From: an uncultured Prevotellaceae bacterium
GTDB taxonomy: Bacteria; Bacteroidota; Bacteroidia; Bacteroidales; Bacteroidaceae
Direction: 5' to 3'
DNA length: 40,132 nucleotides
NCBI GenBank assembly: GCA_947166655.1
Contig: CAMVFC010000015.1
Span: 1-40,132 of the forward strand
A program made the translations under genes and the position numbers. Positions 33,138-40,132 of the stretch are shown here, one piece after another. Below the pieces are notes generated by a model that was given only the letters and a program-made list of their open reading frames with translations, did no database searches and was not told the DNA's origin. Within the stretch, counting starts at the first letter, position 1, and the number at the start of each line of letters is the position of its first letter.

Positions 33138-34070
33138 ATGGATCACATCAAGCTCCTCATCCTCGGCAGCGGCCCCGCCGGCTATACGGCTGCCATCTAT
33201 GCCGGACGTTCCGGTCTCACCCCTGTCCTCTACGAAGGCCTGCAGCCCGGCGGACAACTCACCACGACCACTGAGGTTGAGAATTTCCCGGGCTTCCCGG
33301 AAGGCATTGATGCCAACGACCTAATGGATCGCCAACGCCAACAGGCAGAACGTTTCGGCTGTGAAATACGCTCGGCCATGGCCGTCCGCACCGACCTCAG
33401 CGCACGTCCCTACCACATCTGGTTCGACGATGGGAGCGAGGTGACCTGCGACACCCTGATCATCGCCACCGGCGCATCAGCCAAATACCTCGGCCTCAGC
33501 GATGAAGAGAAATACCGCGGCCAGGGCGTCTCGGCCTGCGCTACCTGCGATGGCTTCTTCTACCGCAAGAAGACCGTGGCCGTCGTCGGAGGCGGCGATA
33601 CCGCCTGCGAGGAAGCGTCCTACCTGGCCGGACTGGCATCGAAAGTCTACCTTATCGTGCGTAAGCCTTACCTGCGCGCCACACAGATTATGCAGGACCG
33701 CGTGCTACAGAACCCCAAGATAGAAGTCTTGTTCGAGACGAACACCCTCGGTCTCTTTGGCGAAAACGGCGTCGAGGGCGCCCATGTGGTCTTCCGCAAA
33801 GGCGAAGCTGACGAGCGCCGCTACGACCTGCCCATCGACGGCTTCTTCCTCGCCATCGGACACAAGCCGAACTCAGACATCTTCCGCCCGTGGGTGCAGA
33901 CCGACGAGACAGGCTATATCCTCACCGAAGGCGACTCCCCCCGCACCGGAGTCCCCGGTGTCTTCGCCGCCGGCGACGTTGCCGACCCGCACTATCGGCA
34001 GGCTGTCGTGGCTGCAGGCAGCGGTGCCAAGGCGGCCATCGAAGCCGAGCGCTATCTGGCGACATTATAG
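33138..34070 (+). CDS. trxB: thioredoxin reductase
   Basis: The 310-residue flavoenzyme reduces thioredoxin with NADPH. FAD binds at [16 protein letters not shown] (about 9-24). The redox pair is Cys134-Ala-Thr-Cys137 (CATCDG). The NADPH loop is [12 protein letters not shown] (about 152-163), and the C-terminal FAD part is [17 protein letters not shown]. Length and motifs are standard for the low-molecular-weight type. The start codon directly follows a heptamer-like tract. The GH2 gene begins 61 nt after the stop. Confidence 0.97.
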   Translation: MDHIKLLILGSGPAGYTAAIYAGRSGLTPVLYEGLQPGGQLTTTTEVENFPGFPEGIDANDLMDRQRQQAERFGCEIRSAMAVRTDLSARPYHIWFDDGSEVTCDTLIIATGASAKYLGLSDEEKYRGQGVSACATCDGFFYRKKTVAVVGGGDTACEEASYLAGLASKVYLIVRKPYLRATQIMQDRVLQNPKIEVLFETNTLGLFGENGVEGAHVVFRKGEADERRYDLPIDGFFLAIGHKPNSDIFRPWVQTDETGYILTEGDSPRTGVPGVFAAGDVADPHYRQAVVAAGSGAKAAIEAERYLATL

Positions 34071-34131
34071 AAGCACAGCCTCTACGCCCCGTATCCTCAC
34101 CTCTCTCTTCCACAAACACACTCGCTGCCTT

Positions 34132-36687
34132 ATGAAACTACGCGACTCCTTCTTCATCCTGCTGAGTATCATCGCCACCACTACGGCTGCTCAGCCCGGT
34201 TTCGGCGATGCCCGTCCGGCCAACGACGCATGGCTGTTTTCCCTTGGCGACGACTCTGCCGCCATCTCACCTGCCTTTGACGACAGCCGTTGGCAGCGTG
34301 TCAACATTCCTCATGACTGGAGCGCACGCCTGCCGATGTCGCCCGACTGCGGTTCCTGTCAGGGCTATCTCCCCGGCGGCATCGCATGGTATCGACGCCA
34401 CCTCAGCGCGGCAGAGCTGCCCACTGACGGCAAGCGCCTCTTCGTCTATTTCGAAGGAGTGTACAACCGCTCCTCGGTCTACCTCAACGGCCAACTGCTC
34501 GGCTATCGGCCCAGCGGTTTCGCATCGTTTCTCTACGACCTGACGCCCTACCTGCGCACCGATGGTGACAACGTGCTCAGCGTACGCGTGGACCACAGCC
34601 GGCAGAACGACTCCCGCTGGTACACAGGCTCCGGCATCTATCGCCCCGTATGGTTCGTCACTGCCCCCGCCACCCACTTCGCACTTTGGGGCACTTCCTG
34701 GAAGATAAAGAGTCTCAACAAGAAGAAAGCGGTGGTCGAAGTGAGCGTAGAAGTGGAAAACGCAGACCCACAAGCCAAGCCAACCATCGTGATTGACATT
34801 CTCGATGCAGCAGGCAAGATAGTCGCCACCGCGGGCAGCGGCCGCCCCCTCACCCTCTCCTCACCTCGCCTGTGGTCTCTCAGCGACCCATATTTATATA
34901 AGGTACGCGCGCGCCTGATGATGAACGGGCGCGAGGCAGACCGCAGCGAAGTGCCCCTGGGCCTGCGCACGCTGGACTTCTCGCCCGACCGCGGCTTCGC
35001 CCTCAACGGCACATGGACCAAAGTGAAAGGTGTCTGTCTGCACGATGACGCCGGCGTCCTCGGCACAGCCGTTCCGCCCAGCGTATGGCGGCAACGACTG
35101 CTGGCGCTCAAGCAGCTCGGCGTCAACGCCATCCGCATGAGCCACAACCCGCACGCCCCATCCCTCTACGCTCTCTGCGACACGCTCGGCCTGCTCGTCA
35201 TGGACGAGGCCAGCGACGAATGGGAGTTCCCCAAGCGCAAGTGGCTGAAGGGCTGGAACCAAGGCACGCCTGGCTACGAAGGCACGTTCGACTACTTTGA
35301 AGAATGGATCGACCGCGACGTGGCCGACATGGTACGGCGCGACCGCTGCCATCCGAGCATCTTCCTTTGGAGCATCGGCAACGAAGTGGACTATCCCAAC
35401 GATCCCTATTCGCATCCCGTGCTGAACGGGGGCGGCGCCGACTTCACACAGCCTGCCTATGGCGGCTACAAGCCCAACCAGCCCAACGCCGAGCGCATCG
35501 GACTCATCGCACAGCGCCTGTCCAAGATCGTACGGGACATCGATGATTCACGAGCCGTCACCGGCGCCCTGGCGGGTGTCGTCATGAGCAACGAGACGGC
35601 CTATCCCGAGGCCGTGGACGTCGTGGGCTACAACTACACCGAAAGCCGCTACCTGACCGACCACCAACGCTACCCCAGACGCGTCATCTACGGCAGCGAG
35701 AACCGCCACGACCTGGCTGCATGGAAAGCCGTGCACGACAACGAGCACATCTTCGGGCAGTTCCTCTGGACGGGTATCGACTACCTGGGCGAGAGCGGTC
35801 CCTGGCCGGCACGCGGCTCCGAGGCCGGCCTCATCGACCTGGCCGGCCACGTGAAACCCATGGGCCACTACCGCGCCGCACTGTGGAGCGAGCAGCCCGT
35901 CTGCTACATCGGCACCTATCCCAACGGGCGCAACCGCCGCAACTACCGCGGACGCGAGTTCCGCGAATGGGTGTCGCCCTATGCTCCGCCACTCTGGAAC
36001 TACGACAACGAGGGGATGCCCGTCCGCGTGGTATGCTACACGAATGCGCCCACGGCACGTCTCTTCCTGAACGACCAGCCCATCGGCGGCGAGCCAAAGC
36101 GCGACGAGGCCACCGGCATCCTCTACTGGGACATCGCCTACGCTCCCGGCACACTACGCTGCGAAGCCATCGCCTCCTCCACCACTGCCGTCACTGCCGC
36201 ACCCACCGCAGCCGCCACCGCGGCCCCTGGGCCCGTGCCGTCCGGCACGGTCCCCTCCCCCGCCTCTACTACCGCCTCCCCGGCTGCCATGCCCGTGCCG
36301 TCCGGCACAGTTCCCTCCCTCGCCACCGCCACCCTCGTCACCAGCGGACGCCCCTACGCCCTGCATGCCCATGCCGAGCAGACGGCCCTCACCTCCCCCA
36401 CCGACGTGGCGCGCCTCGAAATCGAAGTTACCGACGAGGAAGGACGCCTCGTCACCCTGGCCGACAACGAAATCACCTGCCAGGTCCTCGGACCGGCACG
36501 CCTCCTCGGCCTCGAGAACGGCAACATCCGCGACACCAGCGACAAGACCGACAACCGCTGCCGCGCCCACGCCGGACGCCTCGTCGCCTACATCGCTGCC
36601 GCACCCACGGCGAGAGACACAGAGCGCCCCATCCGCATCCGCTTCACCTCGCCCCTACTCAAAGCAGCCGAAGTGAGCTTGCCATAG
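34132..36687 (+). CDS. secreted glycoside hydrolase family 2 (beta-galactosidase-like)
   Basis: The 851-residue protein starts at ATG 34132 (MKLRDSFFILLS) with a signal peptide (about 1-20); a longer frame into trxB is spurious. The order is sugar-binding domain (about 25-190), Ig-like domain (about 195-280), barrel (about 290-590) with acid/base Glu418 (SIGNEVDY) and nucleophile Glu523 (VIYGSENRHD), and C-terminal beta domains. A low-complexity Ala/Thr/Pro stretch (about 680-735) with the repeat PVPSGTVPS interrupts the C-terminal domain. Substrates of this GH2 branch range from beta-galactosides to plant and host glycans. Confidence 0.92.
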   Translation: MKLRDSFFILLSIIATTTAAQPGFGDARPANDAWLFSLGDDSAAISPAFDDSRWQRVNIPHDWSARLPMSPDCGSCQGYLPGGIAWYRRHLSAAELPTDGKRLFVYFEGVYNRSSVYLNGQLLGYRPSGFASFLYDLTPYLRTDGDNVLSVRVDHSRQNDSRWYTGSGIYRPVWFVTAPATHFALWGTSWKIKSLNKKKAVVEVSVEVENADPQAKPTIVIDILDAAGKIVATAGSGRPLTLSSPRLWSLSDPYLYKVRARLMMNGREADRSEVPLGLRTLDFSPDRGFALNGTWTKVKGVCLHDDAGVLGTAVPPSVWRQRLLALKQLGVNAIRMSHNPHAPSLYALCDTLGLLVMDEASDEWEFPKRKWLKGWNQGTPGYEGTFDYFEEWIDRDVADMVRRDRCHPSIFLWSIGNEVDYPNDPYSHPVLNGGGADFTQPAYGGYKPNQPNAERIGLIAQRLSKIVRDIDDSRAVTGALAGVVMSNETAYPEAVDVVGYNYTESRYLTDHQRYPRRVIYGSENRHDLAAWKAVHDNEHIFGQFLWTGIDYLGESGPWPARGSEAGLIDLAGHVKPMGHYRAALWSEQPVCYIGTYPNGRNRRNYRGREFREWVSPYAPPLWNYDNEGMPVRVVCYTNAPTARLFLNDQPIGGEPKRDEATGILYWDIAYAPGTLRCEAIASSTTAVTAAPTAAATAAPGPVPSGTVPSPASTTASPAAMPVPSGTVPSLATATLVTSGRPYALHAHAEQTALTSPTDVARLEIEVTDEEGRLVTLADNEITCQVLGPARLLGLENGNIRDTSDKTDNRCRAHAGRLVAYIAAAPTARDTERPIRIRFTSPLLKAAEVSLP

Positions 36688-36721
36688 CGCCGTCAAAGAA
36701 ACATTTTGCAATTATTACTGT

Positions 36722-36756
36722 CCGCTAAATATCTGCGAAAGGGAGATATTCAGCGG
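36722..36756. repeat. CCGCTAA hairpin element after the GH2 gene
   Basis: CCGCTAAATATCT (36722-36734) pairs with AGATATTCAGCGG (36744-36756); the single A/C mismatch becomes a G-U pair if read from the minus strand. The flank TGTCCGCTAA is identical to the element at 9.80 kb. Confidence 0.6.
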
Positions 36757-36804
36757 AAAGCACTCTTTTGCAAAGCACCACACATGTTTCACCCAATGAG
36801 CTCA

Positions 36805-36958
36805 TAAACAAGCGCTTGACACATCCTGCAAAAACCCTTAACACTTTTCGCAAAAACTCTTAAGACTTTTCACCAAAACCTTTAACACTTTTCACCAAAA
36901 CCCTTAAGACTTTTTTCCATAACCCTTAAGACTTTTTTCCATAACCCTTAACACATCT
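36805..36958 (+). repeat. 22-bp-period tandem array, 7 units
   Basis: Units start at 36805, 36827, 36849, 36871, 36893, 36915 and 36937 (7 x 22 bp, no indel). The core AAAACTCTTAAGACTTTT is an 18-bp dyad with one mismatched pair. It lies past the 3' end of the plus-strand GH2 gene and in its direction, as the array after dinB does. The cores of the two arrays are related (AAAACYCTYAASACTTTT). Confidence 0.88.
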
Positions 36959-37004
36959 GACTCAGCTTCTCAGATGAGTGTGAGGACAGGGATTTTAGAA
37001 GCGA

Positions 37005-37043
37005 CCGCTCCCGCAAGGCTCGAAAGGAGTCTTGCGGGAGCGG
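37005..37043 (+). repeat. 17-bp stable hairpin between convergent genes
   Basis: CCGCTCCCGCAAG (37005-37017) pairs perfectly with CTTGCGGGAGCGG (37031-37043). As plus-strand RNA the stem continues by a G-U pair and CTC/GAG to 17 bp with a 5-nt loop. There is no T-tract, so it is not a classical terminator. Confidence 0.7.
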
Positions 37044-37060
37044 CTCTGTCTGTTGTATCC

Positions 37061-37097
37061 CTTGACCGGTCTCGCTTTTGGGGCGAAACCAGTCAAG
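37061..37097 (-). repeat. 15-bp hairpin just after the SUMF1-fold gene
   Basis: Read as minus-strand RNA, CUUGACUGGUUUCGC pairs fully with GCGAGACCGGUCAAG using two U-G pairs; on the plus strand these are C/A mismatches. It begins 30 nt after the stop of the minus-strand gene, so it is probably the 3' structure of that transcript, although no clear U-tract follows. Confidence 0.6.
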
Positions 37098-37126
37098 AGT
37101 CGAGGGTTATCTTTTTCCGCAGGGCC

Positions 37127-37999
37127 TTAAAGGGCAAGGCGGAAGCCGATGCTGGGGTGGGATTCACCTAGATAATAATACGACCGGTACGAAACACGCC
37201 AGTCTCCAATAATTTCATACCAACTGCCACCTCGATACACACGAGTGGAACCCGAAGCCGCGCCCGTTGGGTCTGTTTGTGGCATAAAGAAGTATTCTCC
37301 ATACCAGTCCTCACACCACTCAAAGACATTGCCGCTCATGTCATACAGTCCCAGCTCATTGGCCTTCTTCTGAGCCACAGGGTGGGTCATACCATGACTG
37401 TTTTTATCGTACCAAGCCACATCCTCGAGGGTATTGCTGCCAGCATAGGTATAGCCCTTGGAGTTGTTGCCACCACGGGCCGCAAACTCCCATTCTGCCT
37501 CCGTCGGCAAGCGGAAGGTCTTTCCTGTCCGCTGGTTCAGCTTCGTCAGGAAACTCTGGCAGTCCTCATAGGTGATGTCATAGGCGGGATAATGCTCGCC
37601 ATAGCCATACGTGTTGCTCCAACCACCATTCGGGGTTTCTCCCATTACCACGTACCACAAGGCCTGCGTCACTTCCGTCTCGCCCATGTAATAGTCCTTC
37701 GTCAGTGTTACTTTGTGGACAGGCTTTTCATTGTCCTCGCCCGTTTCAGAACCCATTTGGAACGTGCCCGCCTTGACCTTCTTCATCTTGAAGGAGATGC
37801 CCGAGATGGTGAAGGTGAGGTCATCGGTCTGCTGTTCCGGTCCTTCGCCGACATCATAAATGCCGACACTCTGTACCTGGCCGGCAGGGTAATAGACTTT
37901 CGTGCCGTCTTTCTTGTTGATCACATAGCCTTGTGCCACGGCGTCGACACTGACAAAGGCAAGGCTGAGGGCGCAGATAAGCGATAAATGTTTTCTCAT
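37127..37999 (-). CDS. secreted SUMF1-fold (formylglycine-generating-enzyme-like) protein
   Basis: The 290-residue protein has a signal peptide (about 1-23, DAVAQ), a short module (YVINKKDGTKVYYPAGQVQSV) that resembles ones in the neighbouring Ig protein, and a SUMF1 domain (about 65-290): MKKVKAGTFQMGSE, RLPTEAEWEFAARGG, GNVFEWCEDWYG, VYRGGSWY, GFRLAL. The Cys pair that true formylglycine-generating enzymes need after RGGS is absent (RGGSWYEIIGDWRVSYRS). It is therefore likely a non-catalytic or differently acting member. Its start overlaps the end of the Ig gene by 4 nt. Confidence 0.88.
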   Translation of the reverse strand: MRKHLSLICALSLAFVSVDAVAQGYVINKKDGTKVYYPAGQVQSVGIYDVGEGPEQQTDDLTFTISGISFKMKKVKAGTFQMGSETGEDNEKPVHKVTLTKDYYMGETEVTQALWYVVMGETPNGGWSNTYGYGEHYPAYDITYEDCQSFLTKLNQRTGKTFRLPTEAEWEFAARGGNNSKGYTYAGSNTLEDVAWYDKNSHGMTHPVAQKKANELGLYDMSGNVFEWCEDWYGEYFFMPQTDPTGAASGSTRVYRGGSWYEIIGDWRVSYRSYYYLGESHPSIGFRLAL

Positions 38000-38940
38000 T
38001 GTTGCAGTATTTTAAAGGTTGAAGTTTCTGTCTTGACGATCAAGAGTCCTTTTCCGAAGCGCGTAGCCGAGAGGGACAGTTGGCCGCGGTCGTCGGCCAC
38101 GGCCTGGTGCAGCAGCATACCCGCACCATTATATATACGTACGCGCGAGCCCGCAGGCAGGTTGGTCAGCGAGAGCTGCCCCGCACGGAAACGCGGCGCG
38201 TTGTCGGCCGCGGCCACGGCCTGCACCGGCACCACCAGTCCGTCCTGAGGGTCGAAGACGGCGGCATCGGCCATCGTAATCCGTGCCACGTCGGCCACAG
38301 CGTATTCCAGCTGCGTGGCCTCGGCATCGACGACGAGGCGGTCGCCGTTCAACGATATCTCCGGGTGCTTCTCCAGGTCGAAGGCGCCATAGGTGCCGTC
38401 ATTCAGCCATACATACAGCCGCCACTGCACCTCCGGCACGACGACCTTGCAGGAGGCCTGCAGGCCGTTGGACGTCTGCACCGTCACCGTGGCGGTGCCT
38501 ACCTGCTTGGCCGTGACGACGCCCGTCGGCGATACTTCGGCGACCTCGGCGTTGCTGCTGGTCCAGGTCAGGGAGTATGCGGCATCGCTCGGCGTCAGCA
38601 CACAGGCGAGCTGCTCGGAGTGTCCGAGGCTGACCTTCAGCTCGTCGGGCAGGTCGACGGCCGTAGGTTGCACGACGGGCACTTCTTCGAGGGTAAAATA
38701 GTCAAAGTCCGCCAGCGGAATGTCTATCGACTGCTGGTCGGTGGTCAGACGCACGTTGTCGCCCTCCAGGCGGAAACTCGGATGCGTCGTGGACAGATAG
38801 CCCGTCTTCAAGCCCGATTTCAAGATGGCGAAGAGCTGATAGACAGGTTGTAGCGAAGCGCCGGCGCCGCGCCACGACGCTGCATCGACAGAGGAGGCGA
38901 AGAGCAGCGCCAATAGAGTTAATAAAGTAAATTTCTTCAT
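37996..38940 (-). CDS. secreted Ig-like (BIG2) protein with type IX-like tail
   Basis: The 314-residue protein starts at ATG 38940 (MKKFTLLTLLALL) with a signal peptide (about 1-20). A module near 30-85 ends in IPLADFDYFTLEEV. A BIG2 domain fills about 88-170 (LKVSLGHSEQLACVLTPSD, WTSSNAEVAEVSPTGVVTA). A second module of the first kind fills about 172-220 (LYVWLNDGTYGAFDLEKHP to VADVARITM). The last 70 residues (LSLTNLPAGSRVRIYNGAG to STFKILQQ) resemble type IX sorting domains. It is probably surface-exposed. It is translated together with the SUMF1 gene (ATGA overlap). Confidence 0.8.
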   Translation of the reverse strand: MKKFTLLTLLALLFASSVDAASWRGAGASLQPVYQLFAILKSGLKTGYLSTTHPSFRLEGDNVRLTTDQQSIDIPLADFDYFTLEEVPVVQPTAVDLPDELKVSLGHSEQLACVLTPSDAAYSLTWTSSNAEVAEVSPTGVVTAKQVGTATVTVQTSNGLQASCKVVVPEVQWRLYVWLNDGTYGAFDLEKHPEISLNGDRLVVDAEATQLEYAVADVARITMADAAVFDPQDGLVVPVQAVAAADNAPRFRAGQLSLTNLPAGSRVRIYNGAGMLLHQAVADDRGQLSLSATRFGKGLLIVKTETSTFKILQQ

Positions 38941-39024
38941 GCTATGCATTGTTGAAGTTATTACATCATGTCTTTTTGGACAGGGTCGCACTCTACTTCA
39001 AATCGCATGAGCACAAAAGAAAAA

Positions 39025-39209
39025 GCGCAGACTTCCGTCTTACGCCAGTCAGGCTCACCACAAGCCTATAACACCTAAGATGAAGTTCTGCGCACGAAGC
39101 GCATACTCCAATGGTGTTAATCATTGCCCGTTAAGCCTTTTCGAGGTGGTGATTCGACTGGCGATTGAGCAAATAAACGTGTGTGCTGCAACCCTTTTCT
39201 TGGGGAAGC
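39025..39209 (-). ncRNA. candidate leader RNA or sRNA with terminator and alternative hairpin
   Basis: A good promoter (39216-39247) predicts a start near 39209. The transcript would end in a long hairpin: GCGCAGA/TCTGCGC, CTTC/GAAG, TCTTA/TAAGA and AGGCT/AGCCT stems with an 8 x 8 internal loop (39025-39093), followed by TTTTTCTTTT. A second hairpin, TGCGC-TTCGT-GCGCA (39089-39103), uses the same bases as the outer arm and excludes the full terminator. It is either an about 185-nt small RNA or an attenuator of the Ig/SUMF1 operon, whose ATG is 85 nt further on. I recognise no known RNA family. Confidence 0.5.
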
Positions 39210-39215
39210 ACGCGG

Positions 39216-39247
39216 CAAAGATAGGAATTGTTCTTGGTTGCGCCAAA
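39216..39247 (-). promoter_or_regulatory. Bacteroidetes promoter of the leader RNA and Ig/SUMF1 operon
   Basis: On the minus strand TTTG (39244-39247), then exactly 20 nt, then TATCTTTG (39216-39223): both boxes match at ideal spacing. It is the same arrangement as for lolA. Confidence 0.8.
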
Positions 39248-39503
39248 AGAATCGGAGATTTTTTGCGAAAAAGGGCTGTATAAACCCAAATCGGTCCATT
39301 AGACCAATATAAGGGCTATCTACGTTTGTTTTCATTATTTATTGCAGTGATAAAACCCTCTGTTTTGGCATCTTTTCGCCTTTCATCCCCCGCCGGGGGA
39401 GTACAGGGGGCTTCACAATGCCCGCATTGCTCCTTCGTTCAAAGCAAAAAGACGGCTCAAGACATAGGGCTTTCTCACTACAATTCTAATGACTGATTGG
39501 GTT

Positions 39504-39602
39504 AAAACCGTCACCTTTCACCCCATCCGTCACCCCATCTGTCACCACTTACTTCCTTCGTTATGAAACTATTATCTCTGAAGGTGACAGTTTGACGGTT
39601 TT
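39504..39602. repeat. nested dyad with GTCACC direct repeats
   Basis: The outer arms AAAACCGTCA (39504-39513) and TGACGGTTTT (39593-39602) and the inner arms CTGTCACC (39539-39546) and GGTGACAG (39583-39590) are perfect inverted repeats. Between the left arms CCGTCACC-like words repeat (39508, 39527, 39540). It lies 43 nt past the ispF stop. No gene is supported in 39248-39644. Confidence 0.6.
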
Positions 39603-39644
39603 TTCGGGGAAAAACACAGAGAGGTGAAATGTGGAAGACGGGCG

Positions 39645-40121
39645 TCAGTCTTTCTCGATGAGGCAGACGGCATAGGCGGAGATGCCTTCTTCGCGACCCG
39701 TGAAGCCGAGCTTCTCGGTGGTAGTAGCCTTGATGCTCACCTGGTCTGGCTGACAGCCAATGACATCGGCCAGACAGGCCTGCATGGCAGGGATATGAGG
39801 GTTCAGTTTGGGACGCTCGGCACAGACTGTGGCGTCGATATTGCCCACGCGATAGCCTTTCTCGGCGAGCAGGGCGATGGTCTTACGCAGGAGTATCTTG
39901 CTGTCGATGCCGTCGGTCTCGGCGGCGGTGTCTGGGAAATGGTAGCCGATGTCGCGAAGTGCTGCAGCGCCGAGTAGGGCATCGCAGATGGCGTGGATGA
40001 GGACGTCGGCATCGGAGTGCCCGAGCAGGCCGAGGGTGTGGTCGATGCGGATGCCGCCCAGCCAGAGGGCGCGTCCTTCTACAAGTTGGTGAACATCAAA
40101 TCCAAAGCCGATACGAAACAT
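39645..40121 (-). CDS. ispF: 2-C-methyl-D-erythritol 2,4-cyclodiphosphate synthase
   Basis: The 158-residue enzyme closes the cyclic diphosphate in the MEP isoprenoid pathway. The metal site GFDVHQL (Asp8, His10), GLLGHSDADVLIHAICDALLGA (about 31-52) with a further metal-binding His, DIGYHFPD, and the C-terminal IKATTTEKLGFTGREEGI are all present. The length is the usual 155-165. It is complete, with its start codon 11 nt from the window edge, so its promoter or upstream partner is not visible. Confidence 0.97.
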   Translation of the reverse strand: MFRIGFGFDVHQLVEGRALWLGGIRIDHTLGLLGHSDADVLIHAICDALLGAAALRDIGYHFPDTAAETDGIDSKILLRKTIALLAEKGYRVGNIDATVCAERPKLNPHIPAMQACLADVIGCQPDQVSIKATTTEKLGFTGREEGISAYAVCLIEKD

Positions 40122-40132
40122 GGGAAGATTGA

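Noticed and set aside
33757-34131. N-terminal extension of the GH2 frame into trxB
   Set aside because: It overlaps trxB out of frame, is rich in Ser/Ala/Pro/Arg, and a proper signal peptide starts at 34132.
35721-36728. 335-codon plus-strand frame overlapping the GH2 gene
   Set aside because: Its Arg/Pro/His-rich translation is typical of a frame-shifted GC-rich gene.
37127-37999. True formylglycine-generating enzyme (sulfatase maturation)
   Set aside because: The Cys residues needed after RGGS are missing, and no sulfatase gene is in the window.
39025-39209. 6S RNA, SRP RNA or a known riboswitch as identity of the leader RNA
   Set aside because: The size is close to that of 6S RNA, but I see no convincing pairing of both ends. 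The SRP loop motif and the conserved cores of TPP, cobalamin and SAM riboswitches are absent.
39080-39335. Short frames of 67-72 codons on both strands near 39.2 kb
   Set aside because: They cross the promoter and hairpins of the leader RNA, have no family resemblance, and conflict with each other.

Overview
The window is chromosomal DNA from a member of the Bacteroidales, most likely Prevotella or a close relative. Four things point there: repeated Bacteroidetes-type promoters (TAnnTTTG, sometimes with TTTG about 20 nt upstream); almost no Shine-Dalgarno sites; secreted enzymes with C-terminal tails like those sorted by type IX secretion; and the gene content (ruvX-def-TPR, ftsK-lolA-trxB, an rSAM/lipoprotein pair, TRL-like lipoprotein). 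I see no rRNA, tRNA, CRISPR array, transposase or integrase.

Layout. 0.4-4.8 kb: a 1375-residue secreted clan GH-D-like glycoside hydrolase, with a 62-residue peptide gene coupled behind it. 5.2-9.2 kb: a minus-strand run of a secreted GH30 enzyme, an HD-domain protein, an SDR oxidoreductase and two proteins of unknown function. 10-13.1 kb: ruvX, def and a TPR protein. 13.2-13.6 kb: a SPOR lipoprotein. 13.8-15.5 kb: a plus-strand run of YtxH protein, holin-X-like membrane protein, a small helical protein, a zeta-toxin-like ATPase and a previously hidden 51-residue partner. 15.5-16.3 kb: an omega-amidase-type nitrilase. 16.5-23.3 kb: a minus-strand MacAB-like export operon (ATPase, two permeases, adaptor) followed by a GH89 alpha-N-acetylglucosaminidase. 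23.5-26.2 kb: lipoprotein, radical SAM/SPASM enzyme, second lipoprotein and dinB. 27.2-29 kb: an RlmI-like methyltransferase and a 3'-5' exonuclease. 29.1-34.1 kb: ftsK, a TRL-like lipoprotein, lolA-like gene and trxB. 34.1-36.7 kb: a GH2 enzyme with an odd in-frame insertion. 37.1-38.9 kb: a secreted SUMF1-fold protein and an Ig-like protein in one operon. 39.6-40.1 kb: ispF.

Together the secreted GH-D-like, GH30, GH89 and GH2 enzymes suggest a host- or plant-glycan user, though no susC/susD pair is present here. The remainder is housekeeping: N-terminal deformylation, chromosome segregation, redox, isoprenoid synthesis and envelope export.

The most unusual content lies between genes. Four intergenic regions carry arrays with a 22-bp period. 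Their units are imperfect dyads of 18-19 bp whose sequence differs between arrays while the period is kept; one array is 13 units with no indel. Each lies past the 3' end of a gene. Also notable are a promoter-plus-terminator leader RNA with two mutually exclusive hairpins upstream of the Ig/SUMF1 operon, two lipoproteins that share an LYGPP motif on either side of the radical SAM gene, and the small WDD-tailed peptide gene with an exceptional Shine-Dalgarno sequence.
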